A stretch of 64,000 bases of DNA from Ignavibacteriota bacterium (GTDB lineage Bacteria > Bacteroidota > Ignavibacteria > Tepidaquicellales > Tepidaquicellaceae), in NCBI GenBank assembly GCA_026390735.1, contig JAPLFJ010000037.1, forward strand, positions 142,366 through 206,365, read 5' to 3'. Positions 25,899 through 35,766 of the stretch are shown here, in pieces. The position numbers were made by a program, and so were the translations under genes. Under the pieces are notes generated by a model. It was not told the origin of the DNA. It saw nothing but the letters and a program-made list of their open reading frames with translations, and did no database searches. Every line of letters starts with the position of its first letter. Within the stretch, counting starts at the first letter, position 1.

Positions 25899-27941
25899 AT
25901 GCGAATTAAAAGCATAAGAAGGATTGTTATCTCCTTTTTATTTGTAACTATTGTAGGGTCTTTGACCTTACTTAGTTTGAACACTCTCCAAACAAAGCCT
26001 AATGATGATATCAACAACAAATATACTAACGTTGGTAACATACAGTTGACAGTAACAAATTACGGTACGATAGGTAAAGGGTATTGCGGTTCACAGCCCT
26101 CCTGTATGTATCCGGCAGGTTCGGGAATTGAAAATCTCTGGCTTGGCGGCCTTTGGGTTGGCGGTGCAAAAGATGGACAGACATACGTTACTACAGGTGC
26201 CGTTGACGTGGCAAATCCGAATAAAGTTGAAGGTTTTGAGTTTACAAACAATCCAGGTTCTGTTATCACAGAAAGATCATCTTTAATTACTTCTCCGTTT
26301 TATGACCCAAAAGCAGTTTCTCATCAGGATTTTGTGTGTGAATTCGTTGACACCAGTCTGACAGGTATGGTTAACCATACTCCGATGGGTATCAAAGTAA
26401 TACTGGAATCTTACACTTACAATTTAAACTTTGCTAACTCTTTCGTAATTCTTAATTACAAGATTGTAAATATTGGATACAACGGTAGTACTTCTCCGAT
26501 TGACAGTATTTATGTCGGATTATGGAAAGATTGTGTCGTAAGAAACCTGAACATTACAAACGGTTGTAATCCCGGTACATCTTTTTTCTCAAAAGGTGCA
26601 ACTGGTTATATTGATTCATTAAGAATGGAATATACTTATGATAATAACGGCGACCCCGGATTTACGGACAACTATGTTGGCGTGAAATTGCTTGGTGCTT
26701 CACCAAGGTCTGCCAGCGAACCTATTAAATCACATTTTACAATCTGGAACTATAAAGGGGTTGATCCGATTTATTTTATGCCTGTAGATGATATAGCAAA
26801 ATATAGTAAACTAAAAGGCTTCCTGGCTCCTGGTGTTATCATTGATACTAATCGAATTAATTATTTACGGTTAAATCCATCAAACAGAGTATCTCTTATT
26901 TCTTATGGTCCTTACAAAAACACTAACGGAAGTCCGTTCACTTTAAGATACCAGCAGGATACACTTAATACGGTATATACAGTTGTGTGTGCCAAGAAAA
27001 ACGGTACAGACCCAGCAAAATTCGATACAGATTTCCAGAGACAATTATTATATAAAAATGCCGGATGGGCACAAAGGTCTTATGATAACGGATATAAACT
27101 TCCTTCACCTCCTGATATTCCTGTCACAAGGACTCAGATTGAAGATAATAAGGTAACTATCTGGTGGTCTAATAACGGCGAAAACTCTGTTGACCCGATA
27201 TCCGGTAAGACTGATTTTGAAGGATATAGATTATACAGAACTAACACAGGTGCAGATCTGACTTCTAATTTCAACCTTGAAACATCGTTAAAATTAATAG
27301 GTGACTTTGATTCATGCTGTAATGCTTATTCGAACAATACAGGTTTTAAATTTATTAAATATAGCGATACTGAACCAAAAATGTTTGCAGGCGATACTAA
27401 CAAATACTGGTACAGATATGAATTCCCGAGCCAGCTTAACGGCTTCCAGTATATTTATGCTTTAACTGCTTATGACAAAGGTGACCCGTCACAGGGCCTT
27501 GAATCACTGGAAAGCAGTCAGCTAGCTAATGTTAAAAGAGTAATTGTAGGTACAACTGCAAAAGATAATTCCAGTTCTGAAATTGGTGTATACCCGAATC
27601 CTTATTATGGAAGTGCCATATGGGATGGGACAGGAATTCAGAAAGAAGTATTAAGAAAGATATATTTCTACAATCTTCCTTCTAAATGTGACATCTCAAT
27701 CTGGTCTTTATCAGGAGACTTGGTGAGGAAATTAAACCATGATGCATCTACATACAATGGTAACGATATAAAATGGTTTAAAACTTTCTCTGATGGTACT
27801 CAGAAGTTTGCGGGTGGTGAGCACGCCTGGGATTTAATCACTAAAGATAATCAGGCAATCGCGACAGGTCTTTATCTTTTCACAGTAAAAGATGCCTCAA
27901 CAGGTGATGTTAAAAAAGGAAAATTTTTAATCGTAAAATAA
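25899..27941 (+). CDS. Secreted protein with T9SS-type C-terminal domain, 680 aa
   Basis: The start at 25899 is chosen because it gives a clean basic-hydrophobic signal peptide (RIKSIRRIVISFLFVTIVGSLTLLS); the frame is open for 84 more codons upstream, but that part looks non-coding. The body has aromatic and Gly-rich beta segments (GIENLWLGGLWVGGAKDG) and a fibronectin-like stretch (VTIWWSNNGENS..DFEGYRLYR). The C-terminus has EIGVYPNPYYGSAIW and ends in GLYLFTVKDASTGDVKKGKFLIVK, a type A sorting domain. It heads a co-directional envelope cluster. Substrate or role unknown. Confidence 0.85.
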   Translation: MRIKSIRRIVISFLFVTIVGSLTLLSLNTLQTKPNDDINNKYTNVGNIQLTVTNYGTIGKGYCGSQPSCMYPAGSGIENLWLGGLWVGGAKDGQTYVTTGAVDVANPNKVEGFEFTNNPGSVITERSSLITSPFYDPKAVSHQDFVCEFVDTSLTGMVNHTPMGIKVILESYTYNLNFANSFVILNYKIVNIGYNGSTSPIDSIYVGLWKDCVVRNLNITNGCNPGTSFFSKGATGYIDSLRMEYTYDNNGDPGFTDNYVGVKLLGASPRSASEPIKSHFTIWNYKGVDPIYFMPVDDIAKYSKLKGFLAPGVIIDTNRINYLRLNPSNRVSLISYGPYKNTNGSPFTLRYQQDTLNTVYTVVCAKKNGTDPAKFDTDFQRQLLYKNAGWAQRSYDNGYKLPSPPDIPVTRTQIEDNKVTIWWSNNGENSVDPISGKTDFEGYRLYRTNTGADLTSNFNLETSLKLIGDFDSCCNAYSNNTGFKFIKYSDTEPKMFAGDTNKYWYRYEFPSQLNGFQYIYALTAYDKGDPSQGLESLESSQLANVKRVIVGTTAKDNSSSEIGVYPNPYYGSAIWDGTGIQKEVLRKIYFYNLPSKCDISIWSLSGDLVRKLNHDASTYNGNDIKWFKTFSDGTQKFAGGEHAWDLITKDNQAIATGLYLFTVKDASTGDVKKGKFLIVK

Positions 27942-27972
27942 TTAACAAACTATAATTAAATAATAATCTATT

Positions 27973-30258
27973 ATGAAGAAATTAAAATACTTAACATTAA
28001 TAGTAATATTTGCAGCGTTCTCTTATGTGGTAGTTGCAAACATTATGACATGGCATAATGTCAGCTTAATGCAGATTGAAACAGTACCAAACGATTCGCT
28101 CGTTGTGGGAAAAGACTGGTCCCCTATGATTGGAGATTCGGTCCAGTTTACGTGCAGAGTCGTTGCGCCTCCTCAGGTTATGGTAAATGGTGTATACAAA
28201 ACATTATTAAGAGCAACGAACAGCTGGACCTGTTATGCTCAGGATACTTCAAACAGCTTTTATGGTGGTATAGTTATAAGACAGGGTTCAAGGTTTACGA
28301 ACACATTCCTGCAGAATGTTGATACAGGTAATATTATAACCGTAAAGGGTATAGTTCAGGAATTCTGGTCAACTTCGGTTCTTAATCTTGACAGAACAAA
28401 ATCAGGTTATTTAACTCAGATTGCACTCGATGAATCTGCAGCAATAACGATTAATTCTGTCGGTGGAAACAGACCTACTCCAAAATTAGTAAACATAACA
28501 GACTTTGCAGTTGGCGATTATCCGAATACGGGCGGTTCAATTAATTATGTAGGCGGTGAAAAATATGAAGGTATGTATGTTGAATTAAGAAACCTTACTG
28601 TCGGACCTGGTCTGGTAAACAGACAGCCTTTTAGTCTGGTCGATGCGAACGGTAACAGATTATACGTTAGAGATTATTCAAATTTCTTCTCAACATCTCC
28701 ATCACCTGCGAGTGATACATTAAGACCATGGACAATACCTGCACAGGGTACAATCGTTAATTACATAAAGGGTGTAATTATTAACTGTAACAATGAAGGT
28801 GTACTTGGTAATCAGTTACCGTATGTATTAATTCCGATTTATCCTAACGACTTAAGTTTAGGCGGAGTTCCTCCTCAGCTTTCAAGTCCCAATAAAACAC
28901 CTGGTGTACCAACACCAACGGATAGTGTAAGCGTGACTGTCACAGTCTCGAGCACAACTACTATTACAGGTGTTAACGTATTTTACAGAATTAATGGTGG
29001 TGCGTTCACAAGCAAGTTAATGCCTAATGTTGCAGGAAATATCTTTGCGGCAAAGTTACCACCAAGACCATTAAATGATCTTGTTGAATATTATTACAGT
29101 GCAAGCAATACCTCAGGATTAACAAGGTTATTACCTGCCGACACTTCGATTTCAAAATTATTCTACGTAGTAAAAGCAAACGATTCTTTATCAGTTCAGG
29201 ATGTACAGTATTGTGTTAACAATGGCGGACATTCAGGTTATGAAAACGCATTGGTAAGAGGTATTGAAGGTATCGTCACGGCAGATACATCTGATTTTAA
29301 AAACTATTCCTGTACTTCCTGCCCAGGTGGACCCGTTACTGCTTCACCTAGGGTTATTATACAGAACGGAACAGGTGCATTTAGTGGTATCTGGATTAGT
29401 GGTCCTCCAACAGATAATTTAGTAAAAGGTCAAAGAGTAAGAGTGAAAGGTACGGTAACGTACACGTTCGGTGTCAACGCGATAATGACTTCCTCACCAT
29501 CAGATGTTCAGGTGATATCTTCAGGTAATGCGCTGCCTCCTGCGGAAAATTTAACTGCTTCAGTTTTGGCGAACAGTAAATCAGGCGGTGACTTAACCAT
29601 TAAGAGATGGGAAAGTGTACTAGTTAGAATTAATACACCAATCAGAATAACCTGTGTTAATGCGAGCAGAGGTACTGCTTGTACTACAATACAGCCTTTA
29701 ATAGATACAACATTCAGAAGAAACTTTGGTGAGTTTTTATTCATTGATAATTCTAATGTGGAATCAAGAGTAATGCTTCCTGGTGCAAACCATACTTACA
29801 CAAATAAGTGGGATGGTGTAACATCTGGTAAAACTTTGCTCCATACAGGTGATTCTCTTTCATTTATGCAGGGTATCTTATATTATGCATACACAAATTA
29901 TAAAGTATGTCCGAGAACTAACGCTGATTTTGGTGTTCATAAACCTGTTGGAATAAGTCCGATTAACAGTGGGGTTCCAACTTCATTTAAACTAAATCAG
30001 AATTTCCCGAATCCGTTTAATCCGACAACAAGAATCAGTTTCTCTTTGCCGATGTTTGCAAAGGTTACTGTTAAGATCTATGATATTATGGGAAGGGAAG
30101 TTAGACAATTGGTAAATGAAAATATGAATGCAGGCAGCTTTATGATTGATTTTAACGGCTCTGACCTTGCAAGTGGTGTGTATTTTGTGCGTTTAACTGC
30201 CGATGGCACTAAGGGCATGAGATTTGCAGATACTAAAAAAATGTTGTTAATAAAATAA
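27973..30258 (+). CDS. Secreted OB-fold-type protein with T9SS sorting domain, 761 aa
   Basis: A signal peptide or anchor (LTLIVIFAAFSYVVVANI) is followed by two or three beta-rich modules of the kind seen as OB-folds in secreted nucleases (VQFTCRVVAPP, NIITVKGIVQEF, later GQRVRVKGTVTYTFG), plus a segment like a bacterial Ig/FN3 domain (VTVTVSSTTTITGVNVFYRING). The last 90 residues are a textbook T9SS type A domain: LNQNFPNPFNPTTRISFSLP..VTVKIYDIMGREV..GVYFVRL. No nuclease catalytic motif is seen. A similar OB-like N-domain occurs in the PLD protein at 38697. Confidence 0.88.
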   Translation: MKKLKYLTLIVIFAAFSYVVVANIMTWHNVSLMQIETVPNDSLVVGKDWSPMIGDSVQFTCRVVAPPQVMVNGVYKTLLRATNSWTCYAQDTSNSFYGGIVIRQGSRFTNTFLQNVDTGNIITVKGIVQEFWSTSVLNLDRTKSGYLTQIALDESAAITINSVGGNRPTPKLVNITDFAVGDYPNTGGSINYVGGEKYEGMYVELRNLTVGPGLVNRQPFSLVDANGNRLYVRDYSNFFSTSPSPASDTLRPWTIPAQGTIVNYIKGVIINCNNEGVLGNQLPYVLIPIYPNDLSLGGVPPQLSSPNKTPGVPTPTDSVSVTVTVSSTTTITGVNVFYRINGGAFTSKLMPNVAGNIFAAKLPPRPLNDLVEYYYSASNTSGLTRLLPADTSISKLFYVVKANDSLSVQDVQYCVNNGGHSGYENALVRGIEGIVTADTSDFKNYSCTSCPGGPVTASPRVIIQNGTGAFSGIWISGPPTDNLVKGQRVRVKGTVTYTFGVNAIMTSSPSDVQVISSGNALPPAENLTASVLANSKSGGDLTIKRWESVLVRINTPIRITCVNASRGTACTTIQPLIDTTFRRNFGEFLFIDNSNVESRVMLPGANHTYTNKWDGVTSGKTLLHTGDSLSFMQGILYYAYTNYKVCPRTNADFGVHKPVGISPINSGVPTSFKLNQNFPNPFNPTTRISFSLPMFAKVTVKIYDIMGREVRQLVNENMNAGSFMIDFNGSDLASGVYFVRLTADGTKGMRFADTKKMLLIK

Positions 30259-30268
30259 TTATAATACA

Positions 30269-30306
30269 CCCCGTTACGGAATTATGTTTCGTAACGGGGC
30301 GTTTAT
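30269..30306 (+). terminator. Hairpin after the OB-fold protein gene
   Basis: CCCCGTTACG at 30269-30278 pairs perfectly with CGTAACGGGG at 30290-30299. Only a short T-rich tail follows, so termination may be partial. It divides the envelope cluster into 25899-30258 and 30426 onward. Confidence 0.65.
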
Positions 30307-30425
30307 GTGTATTAGGGTAGTCGTGAAACCGGGTCTCTTTAATGTTTTTGATTATAGCTCACTTTTTTGCGATAAATTAAGTAATACGTAAATTTGATTT
30401 TAAGAAGAAATTATATCATAATAAA

Positions 30426-31811
30426 ATGATTAAATATTTTAGTGCGTTAATATTATTCGTTATGGGGTTTGTTTATCTCGCATCTTGCAGCGACCCTATC
30501 ACTGTTCCTAAGAGTATTATAACGCCAAATACTTTTCTGTCGGTTTTCTCAATGCCGGGGGATACTGTTGCACCGGGTAAAACAGTTAAAAAGATTTCCT
30601 GGTGGGGAGACAGCCCTGCTGGTATAGTTGTAGGATTCAGAATTTCTTTTGATTCTTTAAACTGGGCTTATACTACAAAAAATGACAGTACGTTTATATT
30701 CTCTATAGCGGGTCAGGATAGTTTATTCAAGATGTGGGTCGCCTCTGTCGATGATAAAGGAAATATTGATCCGACACCGGCTTCAAACCTGTATCCTGTT
30801 GTTAACAGTGCCCCGTCAATGATTTTTGACCCATCGGTTAGTTTACCCGATACTATTTTTCCTGTTGCTACTTTAAAATGGATTGGTACAGACCCAGACG
30901 GCGATATAACGATTTCTAAATACTGGTATTCTATAAATGATACTCTGCACTTTAAACCTCTTCCGGGGATGATTAATATAATGACTCTGACTAAAGATAG
31001 TGGTCTTGTAGCGGGTAATACCTGTGTTTATATGAAAGCGGAAGATAATGCACGTGCTTTCAGTAACATTGTCAGAATGCCTCAGGATAGTACTAAGTAT
31101 TTTAAAGTTAAGAATGTAACGTCAAAGATACTTCTTATTAAAGATATGCCTGTAAGTGAGTTCAGTGCGGCCGAGTCTTACTTTGGTTCTGTAATGGATA
31201 CAATTCATTATGATGTACTCGATATTAAATCCAACAACGGAAGTTTAATCCCGAAGATTATTAACCCGATGTTTGTTGAAACACTGAAGTTGTTTAAGAT
31301 TGTAATGTGGATTGGCAACAGAAACGGTGGTGGTTTTCCTGAAAACGATCCGAACCTGAATCTCGCTCAGAACTCGTTGCCTTACTTTATTAATTCGGGC
31401 GGTAAAGTTCTCTGGTCATCTGGTTTCCCGAACGTTTCAGTCGTTCAGGGTTCTTTGTTTAATTTTGCGCCTATCGATAGTATTAAAACAACGTGTACAG
31501 TTCAGATTCTCCTGCCTGGAGATTCAACGTATTGTGTATCCGATAATACTATCCCGAAACTTAACACAAATTTCTTTATTGCAGGGACAAAAGGATTCTA
31601 TCCTTCACCTGGTGTAAAAACAATCTATCAGTTATTGCCAAGAACAAACTGTTCGAACGATACAATAACTATCGGAATAAAGAATACTGTCAGTAATCCG
31701 AATATTGTGTTTATGCTAATGCCGATTTATTATCTGAATGGTAATGTGAATGCATCAAAAGCATTTATCAGGCAGACTTTGATAACAGATTTTGGGTATG
31801 GCTCATTCTGA
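30426..31811 (+). CDS. Lipoprotein with Ig/FN3-like domains, 461 aa
   Basis: The N-terminus MIKYFSALILFVMGFVYLASCSDP has a lipobox (LASC), so the protein should be lipidated at C21. The body contains repeats such as LKWIGTDPDGDITISKYWYSIND, typical of extracellular fibronectin/Ig-like modules, and a glutamine-amidotransferase-like segment (LKLFKIVMWIGNRNGGG) that may resemble a flavodoxin-like fold; I am unsure of that. It is about 50 bp upstream of the TonB receptor gene and likely co-expressed. Confidence 0.8.
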   Translation: MIKYFSALILFVMGFVYLASCSDPITVPKSIITPNTFLSVFSMPGDTVAPGKTVKKISWWGDSPAGIVVGFRISFDSLNWAYTTKNDSTFIFSIAGQDSLFKMWVASVDDKGNIDPTPASNLYPVVNSAPSMIFDPSVSLPDTIFPVATLKWIGTDPDGDITISKYWYSINDTLHFKPLPGMINIMTLTKDSGLVAGNTCVYMKAEDNARAFSNIVRMPQDSTKYFKVKNVTSKILLIKDMPVSEFSAAESYFGSVMDTIHYDVLDIKSNNGSLIPKIINPMFVETLKLFKIVMWIGNRNGGGFPENDPNLNLAQNSLPYFINSGGKVLWSSGFPNVSVVQGSLFNFAPIDSIKTTCTVQILLPGDSTYCVSDNTIPKLNTNFFIAGTKGFYPSPGVKTIYQLLPRTNCSNDTITIGIKNTVSNPNIVFMLMPIYYLNGNVNASKAFIRQTLITDFGYGSF

Positions 31812-31864
31812 TAAGTATAATAGCTTTTGAAAACAAGAAAATTAAAAGATTATAATATAGTTAT

Positions 31865-34702
31865 ATGAGAAAAATTTTACTGGTGTTGCTGATGTTTATT
31901 TCAGCAGGCGTTACATTTGCTCAGGCCCCAACCGGTTCCTTGTATGGAGTAGTTAAGGATTCGTCCGGAGGACCTATTGAGGGTGTTACGCTTAAATTAA
32001 AAGGTTCTTATTTCGGTGCTGTAACTGATTTAGACGGAAAGTACAATATTGAAAATCTACCTGCTGGTTCTTATACTTTGCAGGTCGCTTACATTGGTTT
32101 TAAAACTGTTGAATATACTAACGTTAAGGTGGCGGAAGAAGAAAAGAAAGAAATGAATATACTGTTGAAGATTACTTCTTTTACTGTTGATCAGGAAATT
32201 GTTGTTGTTGGAGACAGACCTTTGCTGGATATTGAACAGACATCGAGTTCTCATATACTTTCCAGTGATGATATGTCTAAATCTATTGTAACTGATATTA
32301 AGGATATTGTTACTCAGCAGGCAGGTATTGTGAAAGAGAATGATGAAATTTATATCAGAGGTGGCAGAAGTTATGAAAACTCGTTCTTACTGGATGGTGT
32401 ATCTGTTCAGGATCCTTTATCAGGAACAGGTTTTGGAATGCAGTTATCTGCTAATTCACTTGAAGAAGTTGAAGTTATTACTGGTGGTTATAATGCTGAA
32501 TATGGTCAGGCAACTAGTGGTGTTATTAATGCAAGAACAAAAGAGGGAAGATGGAGTGAATATAATTTCTTCCTTTCATATGCACGCGACAATTTAGGTA
32601 TGAATAAGAATGACGGTACGAGTTTTAATACTGATATTCTTGAGTTCAACCTTGGTGGCCCTGAACCAATAACGAAATATCTGTTTAAAGTACTTAAAAT
32701 AAAATCACCGGGTGAAATTACTTTCTTTGGTAATTTCTTTATGGGACTTTCGGATGGATTTTATGTAAACAGACTGAAATCAGAGGGAAATTATACTGGT
32801 ATCGAAGGAAAAGCTAATCAACTGTATTCCTCAACTTTTGGAGGAACAAGATTTGCACCCAGACAGGATAATAACTGGTACTGGTTGGGAAAATTAACAT
32901 GGAAGTTTACTCCCCAGACAAAACTATCGTATTCTTTTAACCAATCTGTGGCCATTAATCAGAGTTCTACTTCATTACAGAATAATCTTGAGTACGTTGA
33001 ACCGTCACCGGGATATCAGTACAACTTTCAGGATATCTTAGATAATGCAAATACATATACGTCACAGTCAATGATTCATACTCTGACATGGACTCAGACA
33101 ACCAGCCCGAAGTCATACTATGAGATTAAATTAAGCAGATTCTTTACAAATCTCAGAGTTGATGCAAACGGTACAAACTGGGATAATTATAAAGAGCCAC
33201 TTGATATCGTCAAACCTCCGTTCCAGTATTATTATATTGATTCAACACATACAGGTATTATTCCGGGTAACGGATTCTACGATGTTGGTAACCCTTATAC
33301 TTGGCACGATCACTACGTGGTTGAATATTCTGTTAAAGCAAACTTTACAAATAATTTTACTCCAAAGAGCAAACTCAAGGCAGGTATTGAAACAAGTTTT
33401 CAGGAAATGCAATTGATTGATATTTATCAGCCTTGGATTAAACCTATGGGTTTGAATAATGACGTATACAATGTTAATCCTGCATTCGGAGCAGCCTACG
33501 CTCAGCATTCACTTCAGTACAAAGGTATGATTTTAAATTATGGATTAAGGTTTGATTACTGGTTCCCGGGTAAGCTTGTTGATGATGCTGTAACTAATCC
33601 TGCAATTGTAACTATACCTGATGAGATAAGAAAGAAGTATGCCGACGATACTTATACAATGTTCGGAAGACACTGGAAAGGTAGACTTTCACCCCGTGTT
33701 GGTATTTCGCATCCTATAACAGCTAATCAGACTTTGTTTTTCTCATATGGACAATTTTCAAAGAGACCAAACCCACAGTTTGTTTATGCTAAACTTAACC
33801 CTCAGTCTGCACAATCAACTTATCAGAAATTCGGTAATCCTGATTTGAACCCGGAGACAACAGTTTCGTATGAATTAGGTGTGCGTAATCAGTTCACCAG
33901 TGATGATGTACTCACAATAACGGCGTATTATAAAAATATTTATGACTATGTTGCTACAAGGAATATTATCATAAACAGCGGAAGGTATATCGGGAAATCT
34001 TATATTAGTTATTTCAACCAGGACTATGCCAGAACAAGAGGCGTGGAGTTTGAATATAAGAAGAGGATAGGCAGATGGTTTAACGGAACATTTAACTTCA
34101 CTTATTCAGTTGCAACAGGTAAGAGTTCTTCTTCTGATCAGGGTTATTTAGTTGCAACTACAGGCGCAAGTGAAACAATATCTGAAAATTTCCTTGCCTG
34201 GGACAGACCATTTACCGGAAGTGCTAATTTGTTTTTCTCTCTCGAAAAGGGAAGAGGAATATTTGGATTTGGAAAGAACATACTTGATGATATGAATTTA
34301 AAAACAAGAATATTCTTCCAGTCGGGTAAAAGATACACTCCTCAGATTTTAACGGGATATCTTGAAAACGGCAGACCGGAATATACTCCGAATTATGATA
34401 ATGTTTATGGTAATGTTGGTGCGAGTTGGTTTTATGTAGATATGGACATTGATAAGTACATTAAGATTTATAACATTGATCTGGTAATAAATATTTCTAT
34501 AAAGAATTTATTTAATAATTTGAATTCAGCAATTATTAATCCTATTACAGGAAGAGCTTATGAATATGGAGACCCAACCCCTAATGGCTGGAATGACCCA
34601 AAGTATCCGGATTTGCAGTATCCGATTTCTCCATACCCGGACAATCCTGCCAGGTATTTGAATCCAAGGCAGATCAAGTTCGGTATAACGCTTAAATTAT
34701 AA
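31865..34702 (+). CDS. TonB-dependent outer-membrane receptor, 945 aa
   Basis: A signal peptide ending TFAQA is followed by a carboxypeptidase-regulatory-like domain (GSLYGVVKDSSGGPIEGVTLKLKGSYFGAVTDLDGKYNIENLPAGSYTLQVAYIGFK), a plug domain (GIVKENDEIYIRGGRSYENSFLLDGVSVQDPL, VITGGYNAEYGQATSGVINARTK), and a large beta-barrel ending in an aromatic-rich strand (RQIKFGITLKL). It would import a bulky substrate using TonB energy. No SusD-like partner follows, so it is not a typical polysaccharide-utilisation pair; a PorV-like gene follows instead. Confidence 0.93.
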   Translation: MRKILLVLLMFISAGVTFAQAPTGSLYGVVKDSSGGPIEGVTLKLKGSYFGAVTDLDGKYNIENLPAGSYTLQVAYIGFKTVEYTNVKVAEEEKKEMNILLKITSFTVDQEIVVVGDRPLLDIEQTSSSHILSSDDMSKSIVTDIKDIVTQQAGIVKENDEIYIRGGRSYENSFLLDGVSVQDPLSGTGFGMQLSANSLEEVEVITGGYNAEYGQATSGVINARTKEGRWSEYNFFLSYARDNLGMNKNDGTSFNTDILEFNLGGPEPITKYLFKVLKIKSPGEITFFGNFFMGLSDGFYVNRLKSEGNYTGIEGKANQLYSSTFGGTRFAPRQDNNWYWLGKLTWKFTPQTKLSYSFNQSVAINQSSTSLQNNLEYVEPSPGYQYNFQDILDNANTYTSQSMIHTLTWTQTTSPKSYYEIKLSRFFTNLRVDANGTNWDNYKEPLDIVKPPFQYYYIDSTHTGIIPGNGFYDVGNPYTWHDHYVVEYSVKANFTNNFTPKSKLKAGIETSFQEMQLIDIYQPWIKPMGLNNDVYNVNPAFGAAYAQHSLQYKGMILNYGLRFDYWFPGKLVDDAVTNPAIVTIPDEIRKKYADDTYTMFGRHWKGRLSPRVGISHPITANQTLFFSYGQFSKRPNPQFVYAKLNPQSAQSTYQKFGNPDLNPETTVSYELGVRNQFTSDDVLTITAYYKNIYDYVATRNIIINSGRYIGKSYISYFNQDYARTRGVEFEYKKRIGRWFNGTFNFTYSVATGKSSSSDQGYLVATTGASETISENFLAWDRPFTGSANLFFSLEKGRGIFGFGKNILDDMNLKTRIFFQSGKRYTPQILTGYLENGRPEYTPNYDNVYGNVGASWFYVDMDIDKYIKIYNIDLVINISIKNLFNNLNSAIINPITGRAYEYGDPTPNGWNDPKYPDLQYPISPYPDNPARYLNPRQIKFGITLKL

Positions 34703-34710
34703 AATTAAAA

Positions 34711-35742
34711 GTGAAAAAGTTTATAATGGTATATAAATTGAATAAATATAATATAGTAAAAGTGCTTGTTGTAGGAACTTTGTTCTTTCTTGCAAACACT
34801 ATGTATGCTCAGCTGATACCTAATCTTGGTGGACAAAGAACGGGTACCTCATCTTTTCAGTTCTTAAAAATTGGAACAGATGCAAGAGGCACTGGTATGG
34901 GTGAAACATTCGTTGCGGTTTCTGATGATATTTCTTCATTGAATTATAACCCTGCAGGTTTAGTGCTCTCCAATGAAAACGGTGTAACTTTTACACATAC
35001 ACAATGGTTCGTTGATACGAGAATTGAGAATGTTGGAGGTGTTTACCATTTTGGAAGTAATGCACTTGGCTTAAATGTTACTTCTCTGAGGACTGAAGAT
35101 ATGAAAGTAACTACAGAATTTCAGCAGCAGGGAACAGGTGATTATTTCCGGTTTTCAGATTTAGCCGTCGGTCTGACTTTTGCAAGGAAAATGACAGATC
35201 AGTTTTCATTCGGTGCAACAGTAAGGTACGTGGAAGAAGTCCTTGGCGCACTTAAAATGAGGACGGTGGTCGGTGACCTTGCTACTTATTATAAAACTGG
35301 TTTGGGGACATCACGTTTTGCAGTTATGATTTGTAATTTCGGTGGGCAGGCATCTCCGTCAGGAAGTGTTGATTTAATCGGCGGCAGGACTGCTAATAAT
35401 TTCCAGAGTTTTCCGCCTCCTACAGTGTTCAGGGTTGGATTTGCTTTTGAACCGTGGATGAATGAAAAAAACAGACTGACTACAAGTATTCAGCTTAACA
35501 GCCCGAATGATAATGCGGAAAACTTCAGCCTTGGTGCTGAGTATGCTTACAAGGATTTTCTTTATGTTCGCGGCGGCTATAAATTTAATGTCGATGCCGA
35601 AACATTCTCTGCTGGTGCAGGTGTAAAATTCCCGATTTCATTCTCAAAAGCAATTCTGGATTATTCAATTGCTAATTATAAAGAACTCGGTTTTGCTCAC
35701 AGAATTTCATTAAGTTTGTTATTACCCAATAAAAGTAAATAA
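34711..35742 (+). CDS. PorV/PorQ family outer-membrane protein
   Basis: This 343-aa protein has the signature of the PorV family: FLKIGTDARGTGMGETFVAVSDDISSLNYNPAGL, then a FadL-like barrel with RYVEEVLGALKM and LGAEYAYKDFLYVRGGYKFN. PorV-like proteins shuttle T9SS cargo for surface attachment. The GTG at 34711 or the ATG at 34726 could be the start; either leaves the signal peptide VKVLVVGTLFFLANTMYAQ intact. It lies eight bp after the TonB receptor gene and among three T9SS-sorted proteins. Confidence 0.85.
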   Translation: MKKFIMVYKLNKYNIVKVLVVGTLFFLANTMYAQLIPNLGGQRTGTSSFQFLKIGTDARGTGMGETFVAVSDDISSLNYNPAGLVLSNENGVTFTHTQWFVDTRIENVGGVYHFGSNALGLNVTSLRTEDMKVTTEFQQQGTGDYFRFSDLAVGLTFARKMTDQFSFGATVRYVEEVLGALKMRTVVGDLATYYKTGLGTSRFAVMICNFGGQASPSGSVDLIGGRTANNFQSFPPPTVFRVGFAFEPWMNEKNRLTTSIQLNSPNDNAENFSLGAEYAYKDFLYVRGGYKFNVDAETFSAGAGVKFPISFSKAILDYSIANYKELGFAHRISLSLLLPNKSK

Positions 35743-35766
35743 GTTTATTAATATAAAATATTAATT